Notes: a model not told the origin generated them from the sequence alone. Shown: positions 1-8,185, counted from the first letter of the stretch. The stretch: DNA of 64,000 nucleotides from Pseudomonadota bacterium (GCA_021849425.1 JAJZSY010000001.1:1-64000), one strand, 5' to 3'. Numbers and translations are program-made.

Positions 1-371
1 CTTTCTCGGCGTGCGTCAGAAGCGATAAATCAGGAAGCTCGGTCACGCCACCGTCGAATCGCATTCGACGTGGTCACGTCAATTCACAATCGATTCAACA
101 CGCCGCCCACCGGGGATGAGCAGCTACTCGGTTAGCGAACGATCTTAATAATTTCTGGGTAGACAAATAATATATAGCAACGGAATTGCAATGTTTTCAT
201 GTTTCAATATCTTGAGAATGAAGCGCGGCATCCACACTTGACCTTGGGTTATCCTGCTGGAAAGCTGGCGAATATGGAGGTGATCTTTCGTCACGAAAGT
301 TCAATCCAGATGTTGCAAAGCCAGTATCTTCTGGTGATCAGTATGCCGGGTGGCCGGAAGGAGATTGTGTC
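1..371. other. Intergenic region upstream of marR; no gene recognised
   Basis: No convincing coding sequence is visible here. A 76-codon open frame starting at 199 overlaps the MarR start out of frame and has no recognisable domain, so it is not called. The stretch around 140-190 is AT-rich and could hold the marR promoter, but no clear -35/-10 pair stands out. The Shine-Dalgarno sequence AAGGAG for marR lies at 358-363, eight bases before the ATG. Confidence 0.5.
53..69. repeat. Perfect 7-bp inverted repeat with 3-nt loop
   Basis: GTCGAAT and ATTCGAC are separated by CGC. The palindrome lies about 300 bp upstream of the MarR gene and has no T-run after it. It could be a terminator stem of a gene left of the window or a protein-binding site; the sequence alone does not decide. 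Confidence 0.35.
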
Positions 372-761
372 ATGGGACAACGCATGGATTCAGAGGGGCT
401 GGTGGAGATTTTCCGTGATACGATTGTAGCTCTCGTCAGGCGCGAAGGCGTTGATCTATCGGCCCGCCAGCTCGGCGTGTTTCTCACCTGCTATCTCGAT
501 GACGACGCGCACACCGTGCGCGGTCTCGCGAGCCAGTTGAATGTTTCAAAGCCGGCAATCACGCGTGCCCTGGACAGGCTGTCCGACCTTGACCTCGCCC
601 GCCGGAAGGTCGATCCAGCCGATCGCCGGAGCGTGCTGGTCCAGCGGACAACCAAGGGGTCAGCCTTTTTGCGGGATATCCGTGCCGTGATGAGTGAATT
701 GGCAATGGACGAAACAAGGCATTCAGAGCAAACCAATAGCTGTTCGGCGGCTCCCAACTGA
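372..761 (+). CDS. MarR-family transcriptional regulator
   Basis: This 129-residue protein has the MarR winged-helix layout. An N-terminal dimerisation helix precedes a helix-turn-helix region (about residues 53-76, including 'VRGLASQLNVSKPAITRALDRL'-type recognition-helix sequence), followed by a wing with 'RKVDPADRRSVLVQRT', the signature DxRxxxVxxT of MarR proteins. Such regulators are usually ligand-responsive dimeric repressors. ATG at 372 follows the strong Shine-Dalgarno AAGGAG. It lies 18 bp upstream of the lolA-like gene in the same direction and may be co-transcribed with it. The ligand and target cannot be read from the sequence. Confidence 0.82.
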   Translation: MGQRMDSEGLVEIFRDTIVALVRREGVDLSARQLGVFLTCYLDDDAHTVRGLASQLNVSKPAITRALDRLSDLDLARRKVDPADRRSVLVQRTTKGSAFLRDIRAVMSELAMDETRHSEQTNSCSAAPN

Positions 762-779
762 ATGGAAGAGTGGAATTAG

Positions 780-1400
780 ATGATCGATCGGCGCGGGCTA
801 TTAGGCTTTGCTGTCGCCTTTCTCGGTGCCTCCGGCGCTAAGGCGCGCGCAGCGGCAGCATTACCGGAACATACGCAAAAAATTCTTGCAGAAGTTCTGG
901 CCTATCTGAACGGACTGAAAACAGTAACCGCCCGCTTCATGCAGGTTGGCCCCGACGGGTCAGTTCGCACGGGAACGGCGATCGTCCAGCGGCCCGGCAA
1001 AATGCGTTTCCAGTACGACAAGCCAAATCCACAACTTTTGGTTGCTGGATTTGGTTTGCTCGTTTACCATGATCCAGAGTTAAACCAGACAAGCAACATC
1101 CCACTGGCATCGACGCCACTCGGGATTCTGCTCGCGAAACACATTCGCTTTGACGGCGACGTGAAGCTGCTGCGAGTGACGACCCCGCCCGGTGAAATCC
1201 AGGTCACCTTGGCCAGGGTCGGGAAGGAATCCCAAGGTCATATCACGCTCGTATTCTCCACCAATCCGATTGAACTGCGGCAATGGCGGATCACCGACGC
1301 TCAGGGTCGCATTACTCAGGTTAGCCTGTATGACCTTAAAAAAGCCGCCCCCTTCCCCGACAAAACATTCGAGTTCATCCCTGGCTTCAACTCGAACTGA
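780..1400 (+). CDS. lolA: Outer-membrane lipoprotein carrier protein LolA family
   Basis: The 206-residue precursor has a cleavable N-terminal signal (residues 1-24, 'MIDRRGLLGFAVAFLGASG', with a twin-arginine-like RR) and then a LolA-type half-barrel: 'LNGLKTVTARFMQVGPDGS', 'GTAIVQRPGKMRFQYDKPNP' and 'PNPIELRQWRITDAQG'-like segments in the usual order. LolA carries lipoproteins across the periplasm from LolCDE to LolB or the outer membrane. Length matches the family. It follows marR closely. A perfect hairpin at 1434-1449 lies just downstream. Family assignment is firm; whether it is the main carrier or a paralogue is inferred. Confidence 0.82.
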   Translation: MIDRRGLLGFAVAFLGASGAKARAAAALPEHTQKILAEVLAYLNGLKTVTARFMQVGPDGSVRTGTAIVQRPGKMRFQYDKPNPQLLVAGFGLLVYHDPELNQTSNIPLASTPLGILLAKHIRFDGDVKLLRVTTPPGEIQVTLARVGKESQGHITLVFSTNPIELRQWRITDAQGRITQVSLYDLKKAAPFPDKTFEFIPGFNSN

Positions 1401-1433
1401 TTTCCTGCAGTGCGGCTGACATTATGCCTGCAA

Positions 1434-1449
1434 CTCTGGCAGTCCAGAG
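1434..1449 (+). terminator. Hairpin after lolA (weak terminator candidate)
   Basis: CTCTGG and CCAGAG pair perfectly around a CAGT loop, 34 bp after the lolA stop. There is no U-run, so Rho-independent termination is doubtful. Confidence 0.3.
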
Positions 1450-1491
1450 ACCGGTGCTGACAGGGCGCGCCGGATTTGCGACAAACCAGTC

Positions 1492-2247
1492 ATGATCTCC
1501 CGTTCATCAAAACTGATCGGCATTTCCTGCTGCCGCAAGCTCTTTGGCGTCTTCGGCATGGTCAATCACGCCGCATCGGACACCTATATCCGCGCCGTTG
1601 ATCTCGTGGTCGGGGGAATGCCCCTGCTCATTCCAGCAAACGGCGATCGCGCCCATATCGATACGCTGCTGGAAAGGCTCGATGGACTTATCCTGACTGG
1701 CAGCCGCAGCAACGTTGCCGCCGTGTTCTATGGCGGACCGCCGCAACCGCCCGAAGACGCGCCCGAAGATCCCGAGCGGGATCTCGTAACACTACCCCTG
1801 GTGCGCGGCGCCATCGAACGGGGCCTGCCGGTTCTGGCGATTTGCCGAGGGCTGCAGGAACTGAACGTCGCTCTCGGTGGTACCCTGCATCAACGTCTGC
1901 AAGACCTGCCGGGCAAGATCGACCATTCGACGCCCATGCAACCGCATGCCCCGGTCAGGACCGGAAAAGCCCATCACGTCGTCTTGCGCTCCGGCGGCAG
2001 GCTGGCTCAGATCGTCAAAAGCGAGTCTCTTTCCGTCAATTCCCTTCATAATCAGGGAATTGACCGGTTGGCTCCAGGTCTTCTGGTCGAAGCGCGCGCA
2101 ACCGACGGCACCATCGAAGCGGTCACCGGAACAGCAGCCGGCTACCTCGTCGGTGTGCAATGGCACCCCGAATATGATTTCGAGCATGACGCTGCATCCC
2201 GGCGCATATTTGAAAGCTTCGGTGCGGCAGTGGATAAGACGAGCTAG
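1492..2247 (+). CDS. Gamma-glutamyl-GABA hydrolase / class I glutamine amidotransferase-like (peptidase C26)
   Basis: The 251-residue protein matches the PuuD/peptidase C26 family. The nucleophile elbow is 'LAICRGLQELNVALGG' with Cys118, and the His-Glu dyad is in 'VQWHPEY' (His225, Glu227). PuuD-type enzymes hydrolyse gamma-glutamyl amides such as gamma-glutamyl-GABA in polyamine breakdown; the actual substrate here is not known and no other put genes are nearby. The TAG stop at 2245-2247 overlaps the first bases of a dispersed palindromic repeat, so the repeat appears to have supplied the stop codon and may have altered the native C-terminus. Confidence 0.8.
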   Translation: MISRSSKLIGISCCRKLFGVFGMVNHAASDTYIRAVDLVVGGMPLLIPANGDRAHIDTLLERLDGLILTGSRSNVAAVFYGGPPQPPEDAPEDPERDLVTLPLVRGAIERGLPVLAICRGLQELNVALGGTLHQRLQDLPGKIDHSTPMQPHAPVRTGKAHHVVLRSGGRLAQIVKSESLSVNSLHNQGIDRLAPGLLVEARATDGTIEAVTGTAAGYLVGVQWHPEYDFEHDAASRRIFESFGAAVDKTS

Positions 2248-2284
2248 AGCATCATCCGATCCGGATGGATCGGAAAGTGCTCTA
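2246..2284 (+). repeat. Dispersed palindromic repeat, copy 1 (B-stem only)
   Basis: Nested inverted repeat: AGAGCA/TGCTCT outside and TCCGATCC/GGATCGGA inside. The same 39-base unit recurs at 8295-8335, at 44345-44383 and, inverted, at 32452 onward. It sits at the 3' end of the amidotransferase gene, whose TAG stop it contributes, and 30 bp before the next start. Confidence 0.75.
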
Positions 2285-2313
2285 ACCGCTCGCAGCACAA
2301 ATAGGAAACGGAA

Positions 2314-2997
2314 ATGCCCGACTTCGTGATCGCCCCACCCGCCACCCCGGCCGTGCCTGTGATTGGCGGAGGATTTTTTCCCATCCGACGGATTTTCTGC
2401 GTCGGGCGCAATTATGCCGCACACACCCGAGAAATGGGCGGAGACCCGAATCGCGAGCCGCCGTTCTTTTTCACGAAACCAGCCGACGCGATCATTGTGG
2501 GCGATGCCGTCCCTTTCCCCACCGCCACGAATAATCTTCATCACGAAATGGAACTGGTTGTCGCACTCGGCTCGGGCGGCAGGGATATCCCGTCCAGCGC
2601 GACCTTAAATACTGTCTATGGGTATGCCGCCGGCGTGGACCTGACCCGCCGGGATCTTCAGGACGAGGCAAAATCGCTTCGCCGCCCTTGGGACATGAGC
2701 AAAGGTTTCGACCATTCGGCACCGGTCGGCCCGATTGCCCCGGCAGCACGCATTGGGCACCCCGCCTCGGGCCGCATCTCGCTCACCGTCAACGGCGAGC
2801 AGCGCCAGAACGGGGATCTGTCGGACATGATATGGCCTGTCGCCGACATCATCGCCTACCTTTCCACCCTTGTGGAACTGAGGGCCGGCGACCTGATCTT
2901 CACGGGAACGCCAGACGGGGTCGGGCCGCTGAGCCACGGCGATCGTATCGCCGGCATCATCGACGGGGTTGGCCAGCTCGAATTCACGCTCTCATGA
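2314..2997 (+). CDS. Fumarylacetoacetate hydrolase (FAH) family protein
   Basis: A 227-residue protein of the compact FAH fold. It has 'IFCVGRNYAAH' near residue 27, 'FFFTKPADAI', the metal-binding segment 'HHEMELVVALG' (Glu78 and Glu80), Asp109 in 'AGVDLTRRD', and the C-terminal 'DLIFTGTPDGVGPL'. Members include fumarylpyruvate hydrolase, acylpyruvase and oxaloacetate decarboxylase; the substrate cannot be fixed here. Shine-Dalgarno AGGAAACGGA precedes the ATG. Its TGA overlaps the ATG of exonuclease III by four bases, implying translational coupling, though the two functions are not obviously related. Confidence 0.87.
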   Translation: MPDFVIAPPATPAVPVIGGGFFPIRRIFCVGRNYAAHTREMGGDPNREPPFFFTKPADAIIVGDAVPFPTATNNLHHEMELVVALGSGGRDIPSSATLNTVYGYAAGVDLTRRDLQDEAKSLRRPWDMSKGFDHSAPVGPIAPAARIGHPASGRISLTVNGEQRQNGDLSDMIWPVADIIAYLSTLVELRAGDLIFTGTPDGVGPLSHGDRIAGIIDGVGQLEFTLS

Positions 2998-3797
2998 CAG
3001 CCCTGACCATCGCGACCTGGAATATCAACTCGGTCAGGCTCCGCCGCGATCTGCTGCATCGGCTGAACGAGCTGGCGACACCCGACATCGTCTGTCTCCA
3101 GGAAACGAAAGTACCGGACGAGCTCTTCCCTGATGATCTGGGAGCCGCTCTCGGCCTGCCTCATGTGCTGAAGCGCGGCATGAAAGGCTACAACGGTGTC
3201 GCCATTCTCTCCCGACATCCGCTTGAACCGATCAACGATACGCCCGACTGGTGCATGAAATCCGACTGTCGGCACCTCGCGGCACGGGTCGACGCCGGGC
3301 CGGAACAACTTGTGGTGCACAATTTTTATGTTCCTGCCGGTGGCGACGTTCCTGACCGCGAGCAGAACCCGAAATATGGCCACAAGCTGGATTTCATCGC
3401 CGAAACCCGCAACCATTTCGCGGCCAACCGTCCACAGCGTACAGTGCTGGTCGGCGATCTGAACATCGCACCTCTGGAACACGATGTCTGGAGCCACAAG
3501 CAATTGCTTGGCGTCGTCAGTCATACCCCTCCGGAAACCGAGGGGCTGAACGCCTGGCGACGCGAAGGCTTCATCGATGCCATCCGGCATTTCGTGCCGG
3601 ATGATCAGAAGCTTTACACATGGTGGTCTTATCGGAACCGGGACTGGAGAGCCTCCAACCGCGGCCGCCGCCTCGATCACATCTGGGTCTCGGCAGACCT
3701 GTCCGGCTGCCTGACCCGGCACATCATTCTTCAGGACGCGCGGGATTGGGAACGTGGCTCCGATCACGTTCCGGTGGCGCTGACCCTCGATCTGTAG
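2994..3797 (+). CDS. xthA: Exodeoxyribonuclease III (AP endonuclease)
   Basis: The 267-residue protein belongs to the ExoIII/EEP nuclease family, cutting DNA at abasic sites and removing 3' blocks in base excision repair. Visible motifs in order: 'ATWNINSVR' (metal-binding Asn), 'CLQETK' (catalytic Glu), 'VVHNFYVPAGG', 'VLVGDLNIAP' (Asp/Asn pair), 'TWWSYRNRDWRASNRGRRLDHIW' in the DNA-binding region, and C-terminal 'GSDHVPV' with the catalytic His. The start is the ATG that overlaps the FAH-family stop (ATGA at 2994); a longer upstream frame only overlaps that gene. Its 3' end overlaps the convergent HpnG-like gene by 34 bp. Confidence 0.9.
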   Translation: MTALTIATWNINSVRLRRDLLHRLNELATPDIVCLQETKVPDELFPDDLGAALGLPHVLKRGMKGYNGVAILSRHPLEPINDTPDWCMKSDCRHLAARVDAGPEQLVVHNFYVPAGGDVPDREQNPKYGHKLDFIAETRNHFAANRPQRTVLVGDLNIAPLEHDVWSHKQLLGVVSHTPPETEGLNAWRREGFIDAIRHFVPDDQKLYTWWSYRNRDWRASNRGRRLDHIWVSADLSGCLTRHIILQDARDWERGSDHVPVALTLDL

Positions 3798-4420
3798 CCC
3801 TGCAATGCGCGTTGCAGGGTGCGCCGCGCAGCCGCGGCCTCGCGCGCGAGTGAGAGCAGATGCGGTATCTGTGCGGGTTGGCGCAACACGCTCTGCATGA
3901 CCCTACCGACGGCGATACGGCCATCCGCGCCAAGCGCAAGCAGAGCCGCCGGAGGCAGATGCCGCCCGGCCGGATCGGCAACAGCCCGCAAGACGGCAAA
4001 TTTCAAGCCATTTGCCAAAGCGACGCCCGCAACGGCCGCAGACTCAAGATCGATCGCGGAGGCCCCAGTCGACGCATAAAGCGTCATCTTGGCCTCAGGC
4101 GTCACAGCGACCTGCCCGCCACCGATCATGGCGCCGACAGTCACACCGCCGAACATCTCAGCGAGCTCATCGTCACAAGGAAAAATCGCGCCGTGCCCAT
4201 CCAGTATTCGTCCCGGGACGAGAAGATCCCCCGCCGCAAGGCCTGGATCCAGTCCGCCCGCCAGGCCGAAACTGATGACCGCCGAAACCCGCTTGTCCTG
4301 CACAAGAGATTGCGCGGCGTGAAGCGCGCCCTCCGGTGTTCCGCCACCAACAACGACCCGTACCCCCATATCGCGCAGGAGGCTGGCTTCCGCGGTGAGC
4401 CCCGTCACGAATGCCAGCAT
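3764..4420 (-). CDS. HpnG-like hopanoid-associated nucleoside phosphorylase
   Basis: The 218-residue protein looks like the PNP/MTAN-superfamily proteins annotated HpnG. It has 'FVTGLTAEASLL' at the N-terminus, 'VGGGTPEGA', 'AVISFGLAGGLDPGLAAGDLLVP' (phosphate/nucleoside-binding glycine segment) and 'SAIDLESAAVAGVA', where the Glu corresponds to the ribose-binding Glu of the superfamily. HpnG cleaves adenosylhopane toward ribosyl hopane. No other hpn gene is in the window, so the hopanoid link rests on resemblance; an MTA/SAH nucleosidase-like role is the alternative. It starts 16 bp after infC and is probably co-transcribed with it. Confidence 0.6.
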   Translation of the reverse strand: MLAFVTGLTAEASLLRDMGVRVVVGGGTPEGALHAAQSLVQDKRVSAVISFGLAGGLDPGLAAGDLLVPGRILDGHGAIFPCDDELAEMFGGVTVGAMIGGGQVAVTPEAKMTLYASTGASAIDLESAAVAGVALANGLKFAVLRAVADPAGRHLPPAALLALGADGRIAVGRVMQSVLRQPAQIPHLLSLAREAAAARRTLQRALQGYRSRVSATGT

Positions 4421-4436
4421 GATGTGGAACGGGTGC

Positions 4437-4976
4437 TCAGCGCGGGCTGAGCACCATGATCATCTGCCGGTTTTCCATCTTCGGCATCTGTTCGACCTTG
4501 GTGTCGGTCTCCATGTCAATACGGATACGTTCCAGCACTTTGACACCGAGTTCCTGATGGGCCATTTCACGTCCGCGAAAGCGTAGGGTGACCTTAACCT
4601 TATCGCCTTCGCCAATGAAGCTCTTCATGGCGCGCAGTTTCACCTGATAATCGTTTTCGTCGATATTTGGGCGGACCTTGATCTCTTTGATCTCGATCAC
4701 TTTCTGCTTCTTGCGCGCCTCATTTTTCTTCTTCTGCTGCTCGTATTTGAATTTGCCATAATCGAGCAGTTTACAGACTGGCGGATCGGCGTTCGGGCTG
4801 ATCTCGACAAGATCAAGCCCAACCTCGCCGGCGCGGCGCTGCGCCTCTCTCGTGCTCATGACACCGAGCATTTCGCCCTCCTGGTCGATGAGGCGAACCT
4901 GAGGGACACGAATATCTTCATTCACGCGCGGGCCTTCGCGGTTTGGCGGGCTCGGCGGAGCAGGTAGTCTGGCTAT
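4437..4976 (-). CDS. infC: Translation initiation factor IF-3, probable ATA start
   Basis: IF-3 ensures start-codon fidelity on the 30S subunit. Both domains are present: N-terminal '[20 protein letters not shown]', lysine-rich linker '[11 protein letters not shown]', and C-terminal '[18 protein letters not shown]'. The usual first codon candidate is GTG at 4925, but the frame continues upstream through 17 codons to ATA at 4976, which sits five bases after AGGAGA (4989-4984); an in-frame TGA lies five codons further up. The added peptide ([17 protein letters not shown]) resembles the N-termini of other alphaproteobacterial IF-3 proteins and brings the length to 179 residues. Rare AUU/AUC/AUA starts are known for infC, which autoregulates through them. 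thrS, rpmI and rplT are not adjacent. Confidence 0.88.
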   Translation of the reverse strand: MARLPAPPSPPNREGPRVNEDIRVPQVRLIDQEGEMLGVMSTREAQRRAGEVGLDLVEISPNADPPVCKLLDYGKFKYEQQKKKNEARKKQKVIEIKEIKVRPNIDENDYQVKLRAMKSFIGEGDKVKVTLRFRGREMAHQELGVKVLERIRIDMETDTKVEQMPKMENRQMIMVLSPR

Positions 4977-5070
4977 GTCGGTCTCCTGTCATTGTGGACA
5001 AATATAACTGCAGCCTTATCGCTCTAGACGATATCGGGCCGCCAAAGCAACAGAACAAGCGCCCTGCCCG

Positions 5071-5838
5071 TCAGTTCGGCATGAATGGATCGGCCGCGTA
5101 GTGGACCGCGATGAGAGACAAACCATCTGCCGGCGCGGTCGGCCCGGCCGCGGCACGATCGCGCGCGGCAAGAGCCTCGGCCACGCGGGCGACCGGCCAG
5201 CGCCCATCGCCGACCAACTTGAGTGTGCCGACCATGTTCCGCACCTGGTGATGAAGAAAGCTGCGCGCATCCGCCTCGATCACCACCAAGTCACCATTCC
5301 GCACGACGTCGAGCCGATCGAGCGTACGCAGCGGCGACGTCGCCTGACAGGCGCTGGCCCGGAAACTGGTGAAATCATGGCGACCCAGGAGGGACTGGGC
5401 CGCTTGGTGCATCGCCGGCACATCGAGCGGCGCCTTCACATGCCAGACGAAGCCCTCCTGCAAGGCTGGGCGGGCGTATCGGTTGAGGATCAGGTAGCGA
5501 TACGAGCGCCCGGTCGCCGAAAAGCGCGGGCTCCAGTCCGCCGATGGAACCCGCGCGGCTGCAAGCACCACCACCGGATGCGGTTTCATGTGGAAATTCA
5601 ACGCCTCCCGAACCGCCCGCGCGTCGAACGGGTCCGGCAGTTCAAGAGCGGCGACCTGACCGGCGGCATGCACCCCCGCATCCGTGCGACCGGCGACAAC
5701 GCTTTCCGGCACAACACCACCACACAACCGAGACGCGGCCGTCTCCAGAACCTCCTGCACCGACAGCCCGTTCTCCTGGCGCTGCCAGCCAACAAAGTCC
5801 CTGCCGTCATATTCAAGCCGAAGCGCCCAGCGCGTCAC
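5071..5838 (-). CDS. truA: tRNA pseudouridine synthase A
   Basis: The 255-residue enzyme makes pseudouridine at tRNA positions 38-40. The N-terminus 'WALRLEYDGRDFVGWQRQ' is typical, the catalytic Asp lies in 'VVAGRTDAGVHAAGQV', and 'FTSFRASAC' and 'FLHHQVRNMVGTL' mark the C-terminal half. Length is normal. Its ATG overlaps the fmt stop (5835-5838), so def, fmt and truA form one tightly packed minus-strand unit. Confidence 0.93.
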   Translation of the reverse strand: MTRWALRLEYDGRDFVGWQRQENGLSVQEVLETAASRLCGGVVPESVVAGRTDAGVHAAGQVAALELPDPFDARAVREALNFHMKPHPVVVLAAARVPSADWSPRFSATGRSYRYLILNRYARPALQEGFVWHVKAPLDVPAMHQAAQSLLGRHDFTSFRASACQATSPLRTLDRLDVVRNGDLVVIEADARSFLHHQVRNMVGTLKLVGDGRWPVARVAEALAARDRAAAGPTAPADGLSLIAVHYAADPFMPN

Positions 5839-6740
5839 CCGAGACGCGTCCCGATGCCAACTGGATGACCACGCAGAAACGCCTCTGCGGGCATGGCGGC
5901 GCGTCCTGCGCGTTGCACCAGTGTCGGCCGGATCGCGGCCTCGCCGCAGGCAATGGTCAGGTGATCATCAAGCACCGTTCCCGGTTCGCCATGTCCCGCT
6001 GCCGCGTGCGCCCACATGATCTTGAGCGTCTCGCCGTCCAGGCGGGTCTCCGTACCCGGCCAGGGCTGGAAGGCCCGAATTCGCCGCAGAATCGCTTCCG
6101 CCGGCTCGGACCAGTCGATCACGGCATCCGCCTTCGACAGTTTGGGGGCATAGGTCGCCCCTGTTTCAGGCTGTGGGACCGGAATGCAATCCGCTTGCAG
6201 AGCCTTGAGAATCAGATTGGCGCCAAGGGCAGCGAGCCTGTCATGCAGATCCGCCGTTGTATCGTTCGGACCGATCGGCAGCGACTCGGCCAGAAGCATC
6301 GCACCGGTATCCAGCCCCTCGTCCATCTGCATGATGGTGACGCCGGTCTGTGCGTCACCCGCCAGCACTGCGGCATGGATCGGTGCAGCGCCACGCCAGC
6401 GCGGCAACAGGCTGGCGTGGATATTGATACAGCCGCGCCGGGGTGTCGCCAGCATGTCCGGAGGCAGCATCTGCCCATACGCGGCAACAACGGCAACATC
6501 GAGATCAAGGCTGCGGAAATAGGCTCTTTCGGCATCGTCGCGACGCAGACGTTCCGGCGTCCGAACCGACAGACCGAGCCCGTCGGCCGCCTCGTGAACG
6601 GGGCATTTGTGAATTCGATGCCCTCGCCCAACCGGGCGCGGCGGCTGGCAATAGACCGCAACCACGTCATGGCCTGCGCCATGCAGCGCCTTCAGCGCCG
6701 GAACCGCAAATCCCGGCGAGCCCATGAAGACCAGACGCAT
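5835..6740 (-). CDS. fmt: Methionyl-tRNA formyltransferase
   Basis: The 301-residue protein formylates Met-tRNA(fMet) using 10-formyl-THF. It carries 'LVFMGSPGFAVPALKAL', the catalytic Asn-His region 'CINIHASLLPRWRGAAPI', 'DEGLDTGAML' and a C-terminal OB-like domain with 'RIRAFQPWPGT'. Its ATG overlaps the def stop by one base and its own stop overlaps truA, consistent with coupled translation of the deformylase/formyltransferase pair. Confidence 0.94.
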   Translation of the reverse strand: MRLVFMGSPGFAVPALKALHGAGHDVVAVYCQPPRPVGRGHRIHKCPVHEAADGLGLSVRTPERLRRDDAERAYFRSLDLDVAVVAAYGQMLPPDMLATPRRGCINIHASLLPRWRGAAPIHAAVLAGDAQTGVTIMQMDEGLDTGAMLLAESLPIGPNDTTADLHDRLAALGANLILKALQADCIPVPQPETGATYAPKLSKADAVIDWSEPAEAILRRIRAFQPWPGTETRLDGETLKIMWAHAAAGHGEPGTVLDDHLTIACGEAAIRPTLVQRAGRAAMPAEAFLRGHPVGIGTRLG

Positions 6741-7306
6741 CAGCGCGCCGGCTTTCGGGCCGCCTTTTCGCGCAGATCCTTCGCCAGCTTGCGCAGGATC
6801 ATGTTCCGCTTGAGCGCCGAGAGATGGTCCACGAACAGGACACCATCCAGATGATCGATCTCATGCTGGATACAGGCGGCCAGAAGTCCATCAGCCTCCA
6901 TAATCCGCTTCCTGCCGCCCTCGTCCTCGAACGACACGCTGATCTGCCCCGGCCGGATCACCTCGGCGTATTGTCCCGGCAATGACAGGCAGCCTTCCTC
7001 GCGCGACACCAGCTCCTCGCTGCGCGCAGTGATTTCCGGGTTGATCATGACGATGGGCTGTCTCTGGTCATCCGGCGCCAGATCCATGACCACCAGGCGC
7101 AGCGACACACCGATTTGCGGAGCCGCAAGACCGATGCCCGGCGCGCGATACATGGCCGCGAACATCCGCGGAACCAACTCGGCGACCTCGTCGCGGTCGG
7201 CGCCGACAATCCGGCGCGCCTTCATGCGCAGCCGCTTGTCGGGCACGATCAGGATCTCGGGGATACCGGCATCGGCAATATCGGTCGTCACGCTCATCCG
7301 CGCCAT
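6740..7306 (-). CDS. def: Peptide deformylase
   Basis: Removes the N-formyl group from nascent proteins. The three PDF motifs are present: 'GIGLAAPQIG', 'EEGCLSLPG' (metal Cys) and 'QHEIDHLDG' (metal His pair plus Glu). The frame is open to 7345, but I prefer the ATG at 7306 (188 residues, after GGCAGGG) or the ATG at 7297, because the longer start would run into the probable promoter of the divergent Hsp20 gene and adds a non-homologous N-terminus. First gene of def-fmt-truA. Confidence 0.9.
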   Translation of the reverse strand: MARMSVTTDIADAGIPEILIVPDKRLRMKARRIVGADRDEVAELVPRMFAAMYRAPGIGLAAPQIGVSLRLVVMDLAPDDQRQPIVMINPEITARSEELVSREEGCLSLPGQYAEVIRPGQISVSFEDEGGRKRIMEADGLLAACIQHEIDHLDGVLFVDHLSALKRNMILRKLAKDLREKAARKPAR

Positions 7307-7338
7307 GTAGCCCTGCCGCTCCGCCCGATCAATCGGTA

Positions 7339-7367
7339 CTTGCATTGGCCGCGATTTATGCCCATTT
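7339..7367 (+). promoter_or_regulatory. Candidate RpoH (sigma-32) promoter for hsp20
   Basis: CTTG at 7339-7342 and CCCATTT at 7361-7367 are 18 bases apart, close to the sigma-32 pattern in alphaproteobacteria. Transcription would begin about 50 bases before the TTG start. The match is short, so this is tentative. Confidence 0.4.
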
Positions 7368-7422
7368 CGGGTGTGCGAAACGCCGTTCGGGTTTCGCTTG
7401 TCTCGCTCGAAAGGAGGAGGCT

Positions 7423-7926
7423 TTGACCACTCGCGTTTTTACTTCGCCCCTGTTTCTGGGCTTCGATCATCTTGAGCAGGTGATTGAACGTGCCGCAAAG
7501 GCTTCGTCGGAGGGATATCCGCCCTATAACATCGAACAACTGAGTTCGACGAGCCTGCGCATCACGATCGCTGTCGCCGGATTCACGATGGATGATCTCC
7601 AGATTACACAGGAAGACAATCAACTGGTGATCCGCGGCCGGCAGAATGACGACATGCAGGGACGGATCTTCCTGCATCGCGGGATCGCCGCACGGCAGTT
7701 CCAGCGGGCTTTCGTTCTCGCCGAAGGCATCGAGGTCAAGGGAGCATGGCTGGATAATGGGCTCCTGCATATCGACCTCGCACGGCCGTTGCCGGAAGCG
7801 AAAATCCGGACGATCGCCATCAAGAAAGGTGCTGGCGGCCAGAATGGCGCCAGCACGGCACGCACGCTCGATAGCGACGCGATTGCATCGCGTGTGGTCG
7901 GCCGTGAACTCCAGGAGGGTTCCTGA
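7423..7926 (+). CDS. Hsp20/alpha-crystallin family small heat-shock protein, TTG start
   Basis: A 167-residue IbpA-type small chaperone that holds unfolded proteins in soluble oligomers. The alpha-crystallin domain spans roughly residues 35-130 ('YNIEQLSSTSLRITIAVAGF', 'LVIRGRQ', 'FLHRGIAARQFQRAFVLAEG', 'GAWLDNGLLHIDLARP'). TTG at 7423 is chosen because AAGGAGG lies five bases before it; the ATG at 7345 lacks such a site and would add an unrelated 26-residue leader. A sigma-32-like promoter lies upstream and a DUF1150 gene follows, a pairing common in alphaproteobacteria. Confidence 0.88.
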   Translation: MTTRVFTSPLFLGFDHLEQVIERAAKASSEGYPPYNIEQLSSTSLRITIAVAGFTMDDLQITQEDNQLVIRGRQNDDMQGRIFLHRGIAARQFQRAFVLAEGIEVKGAWLDNGLLHIDLARPLPEAKIRTIAIKKGAGGQNGASTARTLDSDAIASRVVGRELQEGS

Positions 7927-7927
7927 C

Positions 7928-8185
7928 ATGAACATCAAGGCCCACGACGGCATCGCCGATGATGCGCCGTTCCAGGCGTTTCTTGACCCGCATCATATTA
8001 CCGAGTCGCAACTCGCCGATCTCGGGCTCCAGGAAATCGCGTATGTCCGCCCAATCATGACGCCGTCCGGCCCGGCATTTGGCGTATTCGCCGCCAACGG
8101 CGTGCCGATGGCCGTCGCGGCCGACAACAACGTCGCCCGAGCAGCGATCGTCCAGCACGAACTTGCTCCGGTCTCGGTCCACTGA
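7928..8185 (+). CDS. DUF1150 family protein
   Basis: An 85-residue protein with the DUF1150 pattern: 'LADLGLQEIAYVRPI', then 'FGVFAANGVPMAVAADNNVARAAIVQHELAPVSVH'-type C-terminus (family match by the LG..IAYV and ..A...N..AA..H.L.P.SVH spacing). The family has no established biochemical role; it is usually found directly after Hsp20 genes, as here (one-base gap), suggesting a stress-linked function. Confidence 0.8.
   Translation: MNIKAHDGIADDAPFQAFLDPHHITESQLADLGLQEIAYVRPIMTPSGPAFGVFAANGVPMAVAADNNVARAAIVQHELAPVSVH

Noticed and set aside
199-429. 76-codon open frame before the MarR gene
   Set aside because: Overlaps the MarR start in another frame, has no ribosome site of note and no recognisable domain.
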